Shown here: positions 27,674-36,033 of the stretch, piece after piece
Position numbering within the stretch: position 1 is the stretch's first letter
Layout of the letters: each line of letters opens with the position of its first letter
Origin: Deltaproteobacteria bacterium
GTDB taxonomy: Bacteria; Myxococcota_A; Polyangia; Haliangiales; Haliangiaceae
DNA: 61,914 nucleotides
NCBI GenBank assembly: GCA_020630875.1
Contig: JAHDIH010000011.1
Span: forward strand, 1 to 61,914
Direction of reading: 5' to 3'
Made by a program: the position numbers and the translations under genes
Notes under the pieces: generated by a model
Seen by the model: the letters and a program-made list of their open reading frames with translations, nothing else
Databases searched by the model: none
Told to the model about the DNA's origin: nothing

Positions 27674-28594
27674 ATGAGTCTTTCAAACGAGCTTAGAAGT
27701 AAAATCGATGGTTTGGTCAAAGGAGATGAAATCGTTGTCTTCATGAAAGGGACAAAGCAATTCCCACAATGCGGGTTCTCCGCCACTGTGATGCAAATTT
27801 TGAAAGACCTGGGACCGAAGTTTTCTACGGTCAACGTCCTTACGGATCCTGAGATTCGCCAAGGCATAAAAGACTACACCGGCTGGCCTACGATTCCTCA
27901 GGTCTACGTGAAAGGGGAATTTATTGGTGGCAGTGATATTGTTCGCGCGATGTACGAGTCAGGCGAGCTTCAAGAGAAACTGGGAGTTTCCTCTGAAGTC
28001 AAAGTACCAGTGATTACACTGACAGATTCTGCTGCTGCAGCGCTGAAGAGTGCCATGGCGGAAGCGGAATCCGATGACGTATTGTTTTTGAGCATCGCTC
28101 CCACATTTGAACCCAACCTTGGCATCGGTCCGGCAAATCCGGCGACGATAGCTGTGGAAGCGAACGGGCTGACCTTTCAAGTCGATAGAGGATCTGCTGG
28201 TCGGGCGGATGGGGTGACTATCGACTACGTTAGCGAGCCTCAACCTGGGTTCCGCATCGACAACCCTAACGAACCACCGCGCGTTAAAGAAATTTCTCCC
28301 GCAGAGGTCAAAGCCAAGCTCGATGCTGGTGATGCTTTCGAGTTTTTGGACGTGCGCGGAGAAGATGAAAGAGCCCAAGCAACCATTGGCGCAGTTCTGT
28401 TTGATGACGACCAGATGGAGCGACTGGAAGAACTCGATCCTGCAACGACAATTGTGTTCCACTGCCACCACGGTGGACGGAGCTTCAATGCTGCGTCGCA
28501 CTTTGTGAGCCTCGGGTTCCGCAACGTCTACAACATGGTCGGCGGCATCGATGCCTGGTCGGTTTCAGTAGATACCGCTATCCCTCGCTACTGA
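27674..28594 (+). CDS. Triple fusion: CGFS monothiol glutaredoxin, HesB-like domain, rhodanese
   Basis: 306 residues. Residues 1-105: Grx4-type monothiol glutaredoxin with Cys33 in QCGFS, Lys25 and WPTIPQVYVKGEFIGG, the features that bind a glutathione-ligated [2Fe-2S] cluster. Residues ~110-200: a HesB/IscA-like fold (VITLTDSAAAALKSAM to RIDNPNEP) without any of the usual Cys ligands. Residues ~205-306: rhodanese with active Cys264 in HCHHGGRS. Three Fe-S or sulfur-transfer modules in one chain imply a cluster or sulfur delivery protein that may serve the ISC products encoded ~7 kb upstream. Confidence 0.93.
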   Translation: MSLSNELRSKIDGLVKGDEIVVFMKGTKQFPQCGFSATVMQILKDLGPKFSTVNVLTDPEIRQGIKDYTGWPTIPQVYVKGEFIGGSDIVRAMYESGELQEKLGVSSEVKVPVITLTDSAAAALKSAMAEAESDDVLFLSIAPTFEPNLGIGPANPATIAVEANGLTFQVDRGSAGRADGVTIDYVSEPQPGFRIDNPNEPPRVKEISPAEVKAKLDAGDAFEFLDVRGEDERAQATIGAVLFDDDQMERLEELDPATTIVFHCHHGGRSFNAASHFVSLGFRNVYNMVGGIDAWSVSVDTAIPRY

Positions 28595-28642
28595 CGCTTG
28601 CATTTTCGTTGCTAGTTGGCTGAACGGTGCTATCCGTTAATC

Positions 28643-28861
28643 ATGAGAAGTCCATTGAAAGCGTTTTTGATTTGGTTCGCGGTAACTCTGTTGGTTGGTA
28701 TGGTAGCTGCGGGAGTACTATTCGGTGTGGGAGTAATTCCTAACGATAATGCTTTTGAGCGCGGGGAGTTGATGGGGCAGGGCATTGCAATTGTAGCTCT
28801 GTTCTTAGGAGCGTTGGGAGCCTTTTGGCAACATCATAAGAATGCTTCATCCGACACTTAG
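28643..28861 (+). CDS. Small membrane protein
   Basis: 72 residues with two membrane helices (FLIWFAVTLLVGMVAAGVLF and GIAIVALFLGALGAFW) joined by an acidic loop and ending in a short hydrophilic tail. The ATG at 28643 is used. No family recognised. It lies 48 bases after the glutaredoxin fusion and could be co-transcribed. Confidence 0.6.
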   Translation: MRSPLKAFLIWFAVTLLVGMVAAGVLFGVGVIPNDNAFERGELMGQGIAIVALFLGALGAFWQHHKNASSDT

Positions 28862-28862
28862 C

Positions 28863-29119
28863 TTATTGTGTTGCGTCCTCAATCGCATTAAGTAACTCCT
28901 CGAAAGTAAAGTAGCTGTGAAGCCAAGAAGAAAGTGATCCTAATCGTGAAACTTCTTTGAAAAACACAGTGTGGTTGTGCCCCATACGGAGGGATCGTTC
29001 GTTTTGGGGTCTTGTAAGCAAATATAGACTTTACTCGGGTAGTCGTAGGTTTCAGCAAGCTGAATGAACGATGTGGGGTTGTTTCCTGTCACCTTTGCAA
29101 TAGTTGAAAGGTCAACCAT
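28863..29119 (-). pseudogene. Small frameshifted gene of unknown function
   Basis: Two reading frames together look like one ~85-residue protein. The first part starts ATG 29119 (MVDLSTIAKVTGNN ... LQDPKTNDPS) and runs to a stop at 28940. The second frame continues from about 28985 with MGHNHTVFFKEVSRL and ends FTFEELLNAIEDATQ at 28863. Both halves have normal protein-like composition, and the switch occurs near a CCCTCC/GGGG run. It may be a decayed gene or a sequencing indel; programmed shifting is less likely. It lies 9 bases after the 113-residue gene on the same strand. Confidence 0.5.
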
Positions 29120-29128
29120 TGCTTCATC

Positions 29129-29470
29129 TTAGAAATCGCCTCGCCACTCTTCGTCTTCAAATGGGGCGAAATACTGCGGTTCGATGAAGGTTTGGCCTAA
29201 AGGCTTGTTGTGGTTTGTGAAGTATTCGTTCCGCAACAATTTGGCGAAACTTGTTGGTGCACCTGTTACCAGCTCCGCATACCTGTCGCAGAATTCGCCA
29301 ATGCCAATGATTGGTTCTTGTTGTCTACGTGATGCCCAAGGAAGGTCCGTTGGCTTGGGGTAGAGAACGTGCGGAAAAGAAAGACTTAAGAGTGAGTCCT
29401 TCATCGCTGGTTTGACCTCTATTTGTCCTCCCAGTTGCCTGACTCGGTATGTGATAACGTCATCGAGCAC
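29129..29470 (-). CDS. Hypothetical protein
   Basis: 113 residues from a GTG start with AAGGAA eight bases upstream. Soluble, rich in aromatic residues and Pro (LPWASRRQQEP, IEPQYFAPFEDEEW). No family recognised. It follows the DUF362 gene by 9 bases and precedes the frameshifted small gene, so the three form one transcription unit. Confidence 0.55.
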   Translation of the reverse strand: MLDDVITYRVRQLGGQIEVKPAMKDSLLSLSFPHVLYPKPTDLPWASRRQQEPIIGIGEFCDRYAELVTGAPTSFAKLLRNEYFTNHNKPLGQTFIEPQYFAPFEDEEWRGDF

Positions 29471-29479
29471 TTGTTTCCT

Positions 29480-30982
29480 TCACGCAAGCTCTGGTGCCGC
29501 GTCGCCGCGGCCTTTAAACGCACCTTTCTTTTGATACTTTTTTCCCATGACTTTATTGAGCGCCATCCGCCCGCGCCAACTTAGGTACCCCTTATTGAAA
29601 GTTGCGACTTGCGATGGGTCCAAATAAGGATTGTCGATGTCAGATAATCCGGTGAGCATGAGCACTTGTTCGGCAACCGAGACCGGACAGCCTTTTAACC
29701 TCACATGATTGTCTCCCCGATGAAAGGAAAGCTTAGTGGTGGTTTTGAGCATCTTCTTATAGATGTCTTCGTGTTTTACGTGGTGGGGATCGATGGTGTC
29801 TCGATTCTTATAGAGTGATTCGATTGCGACAAATTCACCATCAATTTTTCCTTCCCACTTGGCGCAGTCGCCGATGAACACGACTTTTTCTTCGGGACCT
29901 GCGTCGATTTCTCCTTCATAGGCTCCAAATACCACATGGATGCGAGGAATCTTGGTGTCGCACTGTTCGTCGAACAGTCTGAGTATTTCGATGGCTTCCT
30001 CCATGGCACCTGGACAGCCTCCCCAACAATAGTCACTGTGTTCTCTTTCTGGAGGGGGCCCCGCGTAGGCTGTAATGTTGGTGCCCTCGAAGTACTTCTC
30101 CACGCGGACAAGCCCGACTTCGAAACCTTCCGCGCGCTCACGTGCTTGCTTCAGCGTGACGTCCCCTGAGATTTCTATTTCGCTGAGGTCTGTGGTTCCA
30201 AAACCAGCTTCCTCGGCAAGGCGAATATGCGGCACCGAGCGCGGATCGATGCCGATGATTTGGCAGCACACTGAATCAAAAGCGACCTGACTGTTACCCA
30301 TGACAATCAATCCCATGTCAAATGGGGTAGGCGTGAGCATTCGGCCTTCTCCGGCGGTGATGGCGTCAATGGCAATGAACTTGGGCTGGATAATATGCTG
30401 TAAGTCCACGATTTTCTCGTTGAGCTTGTGGTCGTGATCGATGAGGCGATGCCTGTCGTCTTGAATACCTATGTAGGCTTTTAGGGAGAACGTCACGGTA
30501 GTCCATGGATGAGCTTTGAACTTCGGCATATTAATGAAGGAATCTGCGGTTGCTACCGATTCCGGCGTAAAGACGTAATCGCGTAAGCGTTGCTCGTGAG
30601 TTAACGGGATTTCAACTTGTGGTTGTTCTTCGAAGCAATAGCGCTTTACTTCTGGAAACTTCTTGAGCACATCGTTAAATCCAGACTCGGCGAAAGCCAT
30701 GCGCGTTGGTATTGTAATGCCGCATCGTTCTCCCACGGCAACTTCACTTGTTTTGCTGTCTCTTGCTAGGACTGCTTTGAGCATTCCCTCAGCGAACTCC
30801 GGTCGGGTGTGCGCGTGAGGAAACATTTCGCCCGCAGCCACCAGGTTCGGCTTGATCAGAGTTTTTCCTTCCAAAACCACGCCAAGTTCGTCCATTCCTT
30901 CGCCTAGAATCTCCGCGATCTCGTTGGGGTCATAATTGGCGCAACTGCGAATGATGACTTTGGGCTTGTTGGTCAGTTTCAT
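29480..30982 (-). CDS. DUF362 domain protein
   Basis: 500 residues. The N-terminal ~300 match DUF362: GKTLIKPNLVAAGE, VAVGERCGI, FINMPKFKAHPWTTVTFSLK, AIDAITAGEGRM and FDSVCCQIIGIDP. The C-terminal ~190 residues have a Cys cluster (CWGGCPG) and strand-rich sequence. DUF362 proteins are often linked to iron-sulfur or redox functions, but the reaction is unknown. First gene of a three-gene minus-strand unit. Confidence 0.85.
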   Translation of the reverse strand: MKLTNKPKVIIRSCANYDPNEIAEILGEGMDELGVVLEGKTLIKPNLVAAGEMFPHAHTRPEFAEGMLKAVLARDSKTSEVAVGERCGITIPTRMAFAESGFNDVLKKFPEVKRYCFEEQPQVEIPLTHEQRLRDYVFTPESVATADSFINMPKFKAHPWTTVTFSLKAYIGIQDDRHRLIDHDHKLNEKIVDLQHIIQPKFIAIDAITAGEGRMLTPTPFDMGLIVMGNSQVAFDSVCCQIIGIDPRSVPHIRLAEEAGFGTTDLSEIEISGDVTLKQARERAEGFEVGLVRVEKYFEGTNITAYAGPPPEREHSDYCWGGCPGAMEEAIEILRLFDEQCDTKIPRIHVVFGAYEGEIDAGPEEKVVFIGDCAKWEGKIDGEFVAIESLYKNRDTIDPHHVKHEDIYKKMLKTTTKLSFHRGDNHVRLKGCPVSVAEQVLMLTGLSDIDNPYLDPSQVATFNKGYLSWRGRMALNKVMGKKYQKKGAFKGRGDAAPELA

Positions 30983-31085
30983 AAGGAGAGCCTACCTCAA
31001 GACACTCGCACCGTAGCTGGCATAACATGCGAATACTTGGATGAAGTCACTACAAAGCACGCGGTGATGCGACGCGTCATCGTTT

Positions 31086-32996
31086 ATGTTCGTTAAGAAC
31101 TTACTTGTACTTGCGGTGAATCACTTGTTGGCTATGATGCGCGACATGCAAGCTCAGCAAAAAGAAGCATCATCAAGCAAGCCGGCAATAAAGTTTAAGA
31201 CTGTGCCGGATATGTTTTACTACCGCGCAGAAAAAAGTGCGGGGCGCGTTGCCTTTCGCTATCCAGACAATGGTCGCTGGACGTCCATGACCTGGAGCAA
31301 AGCTTTAGAGCGAGTGCAAAACATCGCTGGCGGGTTGCTCGAGCTTGGTCTTGAGATTGAAAATCGGTGTGGGGTGCTGTCCCAGACGAGAGTGGATTGG
31401 GTATTGGCTGATCTGGGAGTTGCTTGTGCTGGCGGCGCGACTACCACAATCTATCCGTCTAATACTGCCGATGAGTGTGCTTACATTCTAAACGATTCCG
31501 AGACGAAAGTTTGCTTCATTGAGAACGCGCTGCAGTTAGACAAACTTCGTAGCGAAAAGCCAAACCTTACTTCCATGACTCACGCGGTTCTTTTTGAAGG
31601 AGAGAGCGATGAAGAGTGGGTGTTCAGCTTGGCAGAACTTGAGAAGATGGGAGCAGAGTACAACAGAAACCATCCTGACGCGTTGAAAGACATTGCTGGT
31701 AAGCTCACCGCTGAGCATCTTTCTACGTTGATTTATACTTCTGGAACTACAGGACGCCCCAAAGGCGTTAAGCTCGTTAACGAATGCTGGTGCTACACTG
31801 GCGAGGCAATCGACAACACAGGTATCCTAAACGAGAAAGATTTACAGTTCTTATGGCTACCTCTCGCGCATTCTTTCGGAAAGTGCCTACTTTCGTCGCA
31901 CTTAGCGACCGGCTACGAAATGGCCATTGATGGTGAGATTCCGAAGCTGATTGATAACCTGGCAATTGTACGTCCCACGTTTATGGCGGCGGCACCACGG
32001 ATCTTTGAAAAGGTTTACAATAAGGTGATAGCCGGCGCTAAAGCCGGTGGCGGTTTGAAGTTGAAAATTTTCACCTGGTCGCTAGCGGTGGGACGTGAGG
32101 TCTCTCGTCTGCGTCAAAATGGTAAAGAGCCAAGTGGGCTTCTTGCTGCTAAGTACAAAGTCGCCGACAAACTAGTTTTTAGTAAACTGAAAGAGAAGTT
32201 TGGAGGGCGAGTTCGTTTCTTCATCTCAGGCAGTGCTCCACTCTCAAGGGACATCGCAGAGTTCTTTCATGCTGCTGACATTTTGATCTTAGAAGGCTAT
32301 GGCCTTACCGAATCTAGTGCGGCAACCGTGGTCAACCGCCCCAAAAACTTCAAGTTTGGTTCTGTAGGGATGCCGGTTCCGGGGACGGAAATGAAAATTG
32401 CGGAGTCCGATGGAGAAATTATGCTTCGCGGCCCAGGAATTATGCGCGGGTATCACAATCTTCCAGAACAAACGGCAGCGATGCTGAACGATGAGGGGTG
32501 GCTGCTCACTGGAGATATCGGGGAAATAGACGCGCAAGGATTCTTGCGCATCACCGATAGAAAAAAGGACCTTATTAAAACCTCAGGTGGTAAGTACGTT
32601 GCTCCACAAGCATTAGAAGGTAAGTTTAAAGCCATTTGTCCTTACGTGAGCCAAATCATTGTTCACGGCGACAAGCGAAACTACTGCACGGCACTTATTG
32701 CGCTTGACCCAGAAACCATGGAGGCATGGGCGCAAGAAAATGGTCACGCCCAACTGAGTTATGCCGAGATTACGCAGCGAGACGACGTGCGTGCTTTGGT
32801 GCAAAACTCAATTGATAAGTTGAACGCGGGGCTGGCTCGCTACGAGACGATCAAGAAGTTCAGAATCTTCGAGAAAGACCTAACAGTAGAAGATGGCGAG
32901 TTAACACCAAGTCTTAAAGTTAAGCGAAAGCACGTAGAGAAACAAAATATGCACCTGCTTGATGAAATGTACAGTGGTGCTCTCGAAAGCGTCTGA
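31086..32996 (+). CDS. Long-chain fatty-acid-CoA ligase / AMP-forming synthetase
   Basis: 636 residues. ANL-superfamily adenylating enzyme: P-loop YTSGTTGRPKGV, then GYGLTESSA, TGDIGEID and KDLIKTSGGKYVAP with the C-terminal catalytic Lys region. Length and the AxSxxG-like substrate segment (FISGSAPLSRDI) fit FadD15-type long-chain acyl-CoA synthetases. It activates fatty acids with ATP and CoA at the inner face of the membrane. The ATG at 31086 gives a short hydrophobic N-terminus; ATG 31134 or 31137 are alternatives. A terminator follows. Confidence 0.93.
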   Translation: MFVKNLLVLAVNHLLAMMRDMQAQQKEASSSKPAIKFKTVPDMFYYRAEKSAGRVAFRYPDNGRWTSMTWSKALERVQNIAGGLLELGLEIENRCGVLSQTRVDWVLADLGVACAGGATTTIYPSNTADECAYILNDSETKVCFIENALQLDKLRSEKPNLTSMTHAVLFEGESDEEWVFSLAELEKMGAEYNRNHPDALKDIAGKLTAEHLSTLIYTSGTTGRPKGVKLVNECWCYTGEAIDNTGILNEKDLQFLWLPLAHSFGKCLLSSHLATGYEMAIDGEIPKLIDNLAIVRPTFMAAAPRIFEKVYNKVIAGAKAGGGLKLKIFTWSLAVGREVSRLRQNGKEPSGLLAAKYKVADKLVFSKLKEKFGGRVRFFISGSAPLSRDIAEFFHAADILILEGYGLTESSAATVVNRPKNFKFGSVGMPVPGTEMKIAESDGEIMLRGPGIMRGYHNLPEQTAAMLNDEGWLLTGDIGEIDAQGFLRITDRKKDLIKTSGGKYVAPQALEGKFKAICPYVSQIIVHGDKRNYCTALIALDPETMEAWAQENGHAQLSYAEITQRDDVRALVQNSIDKLNAGLARYETIKKFRIFEKDLTVEDGELTPSLKVKRKHVEKQNMHLLDEMYSGALESV

Positions 32997-33015
32997 TAAT
33001 TGTCTCGAGACTTCG

Positions 33016-33051
33016 GAACGTCGCCCTTGAGTGGGGCGGCGTTCTTTTTTT
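33016..33051 (+). terminator. Rho-independent terminator
   Basis: The stem GAACGTCGCCC / GGGGCGGCGTTC is followed by seven T. It ends the acyl-CoA ligase gene. Confidence 0.9.
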
Positions 33052-33062
33052 CGAAGGTAGTA

Positions 33063-33785
33063 ATGAAAAACATAGTGAGGGGTTGGCCTCTGGTATTGTT
33101 CTGCAGCGTTGCTTGCAATAGTGATGCTGGACGGTCGCAAGAGCAGCGCCAGACTGTTGCTTCAGCCGTCCCGGCACGTGGTGATGTTGAAAAACGACCT
33201 GCGATCCAACAACCAATCCCTGCCGGAATGGTAGAGCTTACAACCCACTCTCGGCTACGAGTTCAGTTGGTGTATGCGACAACTCAGAACGTTACTGGTA
33301 GGCCTCTTGAGGGATATCAAAGCAATGGTCGTTGTGTGTTGCGGAAGGATACCGCAGACGCAGTCATAGCTGCCGCTCGCGACTTGAGCGAGTCCAGACC
33401 GGCGCTTGGGATTCTCCTTTGGGATTGCTATCGACCCCAAGTAGCGGTAGACGATTTGCTCGCATGGACCCAAATGCCAACAGACGAGACATTGAAGTCG
33501 CAGTATTTTCCATCGATTGATAAAAGGCAGTTGGTCAACGCAGGGTATATTGCTGAAAGGTCGAGCCACACCAAAGGTACCGCGATCGATGCCACGCTCG
33601 TGGAATGGAGCACAGGGACGCCACTGGATATGGGGACCAGGCACGACTACTTTGACAAGTTGGCTGGCAATAAGGGGAAGATAACGAACTTGCAGCGAGC
33701 AAATCGAAGATTACTCCAAAGCGTATTACACGATTTCAGACCCTACGCACGTGAGTGGTGGCACTTCTCGTTAACTAACGAGTAA
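33063..33785 (+). CDS. VanX/DdpX-like D-Ala-D-Ala dipeptidase lipoprotein
   Basis: 240 residues from ATG 33063. An N-terminal signal with lipobox (FCSVAC, Cys18) anchors it to a membrane. Peptidase M15D motifs are complete: Arg in DCYRPQ (123), zinc ligands His169 and Asp176 in SSHTKGTAID, catalytic Glu231 and zinc His234 in EWWH. The family cleaves D-Ala-D-Ala. The lipoprotein form suggests recycling of cell-wall dipeptide in the periplasm rather than cytoplasmic vancomycin resistance; no vanH, vanA or van regulator is nearby. Confidence 0.9.
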   Translation: MKNIVRGWPLVLFCSVACNSDAGRSQEQRQTVASAVPARGDVEKRPAIQQPIPAGMVELTTHSRLRVQLVYATTQNVTGRPLEGYQSNGRCVLRKDTADAVIAAARDLSESRPALGILLWDCYRPQVAVDDLLAWTQMPTDETLKSQYFPSIDKRQLVNAGYIAERSSHTKGTAIDATLVEWSTGTPLDMGTRHDYFDKLAGNKGKITNLQRANRRLLQSVLHDFRPYAREWWHFSLTNE

Positions 33786-33800
33786 CTCAACGAGCGGAGC

Positions 33801-34340
33801 TTAGGTGGCCGATGTTGTCGCGGAGCGTCTAAAAGCCCATGATGTGGAGAGCGCGAGTGTAAGGACTGCAACGCTAGCGATTATCGCCGGCCAAACCAGC
33901 ATTTTGTACGTTGAGACGTAGTGAGACTTCTCCCAGTAGCCTTTGTATTCCAAGTCGTGGATAGGTGTAAATCCGGCCCATGTCATCAACAGAGTAATAG
34001 TTGCGAGGACGCAGCAAGTGACCGCCAACTTACTAGTTTTGTTTCTAAAGAGTCCTAGGGCAGAAACACAGAATATCGCACAAGCAAAGCAAAGAATGGG
34101 AGATGCCGCGAAAAGGGTGAGGTAGAGTTTAGCTTTCACACCTGGTGCAGATAACGCACTAGTAATCATCTCCCAGTAGCTTGCAGTGCCGAAGATTGCC
34201 GCCGCTCTGTATCCGGCTGGGGAATCAAGGAACGAATGAAAGTACAGGGTTGTCCATGCTCCTGCAACGCTAGAAATCAAAGCGAGTAGAGCTAAATACG
34301 TTCTATAGCACCAGGTCGTAGTGCGAGAGGTTAAAGTCAT
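33801..34340 (-). CDS. Hypothetical four-helix membrane protein
   Basis: 179 residues with four hydrophobic helices (around YLALLALISSVAGAW, LTLFAASPILCFACAIFCVS, LAVTCCVLATITLLMTWAGF and VWPAIIASVAVLTLAL). Loops are short; the loop with PIHDLEYKGYWEKSHYV may be functional. The arrangement resembles DUF1772-like small membrane proteins, but the match is weak. Convergent with the dipeptidase gene. Confidence 0.6.
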   Translation of the reverse strand: MTLTSRTTTWCYRTYLALLALISSVAGAWTTLYFHSFLDSPAGYRAAAIFGTASYWEMITSALSAPGVKAKLYLTLFAASPILCFACAIFCVSALGLFRNKTSKLAVTCCVLATITLLMTWAGFTPIHDLEYKGYWEKSHYVSTYKMLVWPAIIASVAVLTLALSTSWAFRRSATTSAT

Positions 34341-34416
34341 GTTGGACAGTTAGCACGCGGCGCGGCCAGAGCCCACTAGAAACTGGGGAAGGGGGGAAAG
34401 CACTCGACTTACCCAA

Positions 34417-34446
34417 GAAAAAAGGCCGGCTGTAATAGCCGACCTT
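34417..34446 (-). terminator. Rho-independent terminator of the ribosomal gene cluster
   Basis: On the minus strand AAGGTCGGCT pairs with AGCCGGCCTT around ATTAC and is followed by seven T. It ends rpsR-rpsN-rplX. Confidence 0.9.
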
Positions 34447-34468
34447 GTTTTAGATGTCACCTTGCTGC

Positions 34469-34795
34469 TTACTCAGTAACCAGAGGGATTACAGTGCCAG
34501 TTCTGCGGCTGATTCGAACCATCTTGCCGTCTTCTTCTTTGAAGCCTGCGCGAGTTGGTTTGTTGTCGCTTGGGTCAATGAGTGCGACGTTAGATACATG
34601 AAGCGGCGCTTCCTTATCAATGATCCCACCTTGTGGATTGGTTTGGGTCGGTTTGCTGTGCCGTTTAACCATGTTGACTGACCGAACCAGTACACGGTTT
34701 TTCTTCGGCATTACTTCGATAACAGCGCCTTGTTTGCCTTTGTCTTTTCCGGCCAAAACAACAACGGTGTCTCCTTTTCTTATCTTACTAGGCAT
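34469..34795 (-). CDS. rplX: 50S ribosomal protein L24
   Basis: 108 residues. The KOW motif near the N-terminus ([20 protein letters not shown]) and [11 protein letters not shown] are the L24 signature. L24 starts 50S assembly by binding 23S rRNA. The normal place is the spc operon next to L14 and L5; here it is the last gene of an S18-S14-L24 trio. GGAG lies upstream of the ATG. Either the genome lacks the spc-operon copy or this is a second copy. Confidence 0.96.
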   Translation of the reverse strand: MPSKIRKGDTVVVLAGKDKGKQGAVIEVMPKKNRVLVRSVNMVKRHSKPTQTNPQGGIIDKEAPLHVSNVALIDPSDNKPTRAGFKEEDGKMVRISRRTGTVIPLVTE

Positions 34796-34804
34796 CTCTA
34801 ACTC

Positions 34805-35110
34805 CTACCAGCTCGACTTTGTCACACCAGGAAGCTCGCCTTTTAGGGCAAGTTCACGGAATGCAATTCTAGCTAATCCAAACTTTCGGTAGTACGCACG
34901 AGGTCTTCCAGTCAGCTCGCATCGATTGCGGTATCTGGTAGCACTTGAATCTCTAGGTAGAGCTCGAAGCTTACGACTTGCGTCCTCTACTTCACCGTCG
35001 GAAGACTTTGGGTCTTTAATTATCTTTTTAAGCTCGGCACGCTTTGCGGCGTACTTTTCAATCGTCTTGCGACGACGCTCGTTCTTCAGTTTTGCACTTA
35101 ATTTAGCCAT
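34805..35110 (-). CDS. rpsN: 30S ribosomal protein S14 (zinc-free long form)
   Basis: 101 residues from ATG 35110, chosen by AGGAG upstream; same length as E. coli S14. Conserved [32 protein letters not shown] and the C-terminal LPGVTKSSW. It lacks the paired CxxC zinc ribbon of the short form, so no zinc is needed. It lies between rpsR (4-base gap) and rplX (9-base gap). Confidence 0.96.
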   Translation of the reverse strand: MAKLSAKLKNERRRKTIEKYAAKRAELKKIIKDPKSSDGEVEDASRKLRALPRDSSATRYRNRCELTGRPRAYYRKFGLARIAFRELALKGELPGVTKSSW

Positions 35111-35114
35111 GATT

Positions 35115-35366
35115 TCATTCTCCTGCCGCAAAAGGCATCAACGCCAATACGCGAGCACGTTTAATCGCTACAGCAATCTTACGTTGTTCTTTTGCGGAAG
35201 CGCCAGTCAGTCGACGAGGAAGAATCTTGCCTCTGTCGGTGACAAAGCCCTTAAGCATTTGCACGTTCTTGTAGTCAATTACTGTGTCTTTTTCAGCAAG
35301 TAATTTGTTGAACTTTCGTTTCGGTTTCGAGCTAGTGGCTCGAGGTATCATTGTGTGAGTGGACAT
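35115..35366 (-). CDS. rpsR: 30S ribosomal protein S18 (Cys-free)
   Basis: 83 residues from ATG 35366, chosen because AGGAG lies ~6 bases upstream; an earlier in-frame ATG adds 12 unrelated residues. S18 signature: [23 protein letters not shown] and [20 protein letters not shown]. There are no cysteines, so this is the form without a zinc ribbon. Usually rpsR is next to rpsF and rplI; neither is here. Confidence 0.95.
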   Translation of the reverse strand: MSTHTMIPRATSSKPKRKFNKLLAEKDTVIDYKNVQMLKGFVTDRGKILPRRLTGASAKEQRKIAVAIKRARVLALMPFAAGE

Positions 35367-35388
35367 AAAAGCTCCTAAAAGGAGGGCA

Positions 35389-35417
35389 TTTAAACCATAC
35401 ATGGGTCAGGGCCGCAA
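35389..35417 (-). promoter_or_regulatory. Candidate promoter of rpsR-rpsN-rplX
   Basis: On the minus strand TTGCGG (35417-35412) and TTTAAA (35394-35389) are 17 bases apart, just downstream of the orn stop codon and 23 bases before the rpsR start. No Zur-like long palindrome was seen. Confidence 0.45.
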
Positions 35418-35420
35418 GGG

Positions 35421-35951
35421 TCATTTGAACAGATTAGTTCGGTAATACTGCAATTCGGCAATGGAAGAGCGGATATCCGCCAATGCCGTATGATCACTCA
35501 ATGGTTTCTTATACTTAACCTCATCGCCGAACCATCGAGAAGACAGTTCTTTTATTGAGGACACGTCAACGATGCGGTAATGAAGTAGGCTGTGAAACGT
35601 GGGGAAGTATTTCTCGAGAAATCGTTTGTCATGGTGAACGGAGTTTCCCGCGAGTACTCCTTTCCCTGGTTTGCTGTGGCTCAGCAAAAAGTCAACCATC
35701 TGCCGCTCTACATCGGCGGTGTCTTTGGTCGCCTGCGATACCTTAGCGAGCAAACCATTGTCGGTGTGCATTTTTCTTACGAAAGGGCTCATGCTTTCAA
35801 GACGTGATGGTGGTTGCCAGATTACAGATTCCCATTCGCCCAGGGGATTGAGATCTCCATCGGTGACAATAATCGCGACCTCAATCGGTACGCAGGTTTC
35901 CGTACTGAGTCCAGTCATTTCCATATCGAGCCATATCAAGGGAGAATCCAT
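35421..35951 (-). CDS. orn: Oligoribonuclease
   Basis: 176 residues from ATG 35951 (MDSPLIWLDMEMTGL), matching the usual N-terminus; the longer frame upstream overlaps the divergent gene. DEDDh exonuclease: D and E in WLDMEMTG, Asp in GNSVHHDKRF and the C-terminal DHTALADIR. It degrades 2-5-mer RNAs, including pGpG from c-di-GMP breakdown, in the cytoplasm. Followed by rpsR on the same strand, divergent from the Omp85 gene. Confidence 0.96.
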   Translation of the reverse strand: MDSPLIWLDMEMTGLSTETCVPIEVAIIVTDGDLNPLGEWESVIWQPPSRLESMSPFVRKMHTDNGLLAKVSQATKDTADVERQMVDFLLSHSKPGKGVLAGNSVHHDKRFLEKYFPTFHSLLHYRIVDVSSIKELSSRWFGDEVKYKKPLSDHTALADIRSSIAELQYYRTNLFK

Positions 35952-36033
35952 AAACGTAGCTTCCCTAATTAATGGATGGTTCGCAACAATCGAGTTGACA
36001 CATCGAGTAGCATCGACGCGAATGAACCTACTC

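Noticed and set aside
33063..33785. Vancomycin resistance cluster
   Set aside because: Only the VanX-like gene is present; no vanH, ligase or two-component genes, and the host is Gram-negative.
35671..36033. Longer N-terminus for the Omp85 protein
   Set aside because: It would overlap orn on the other strand; the signal peptide begins at 36034 (or 36022).
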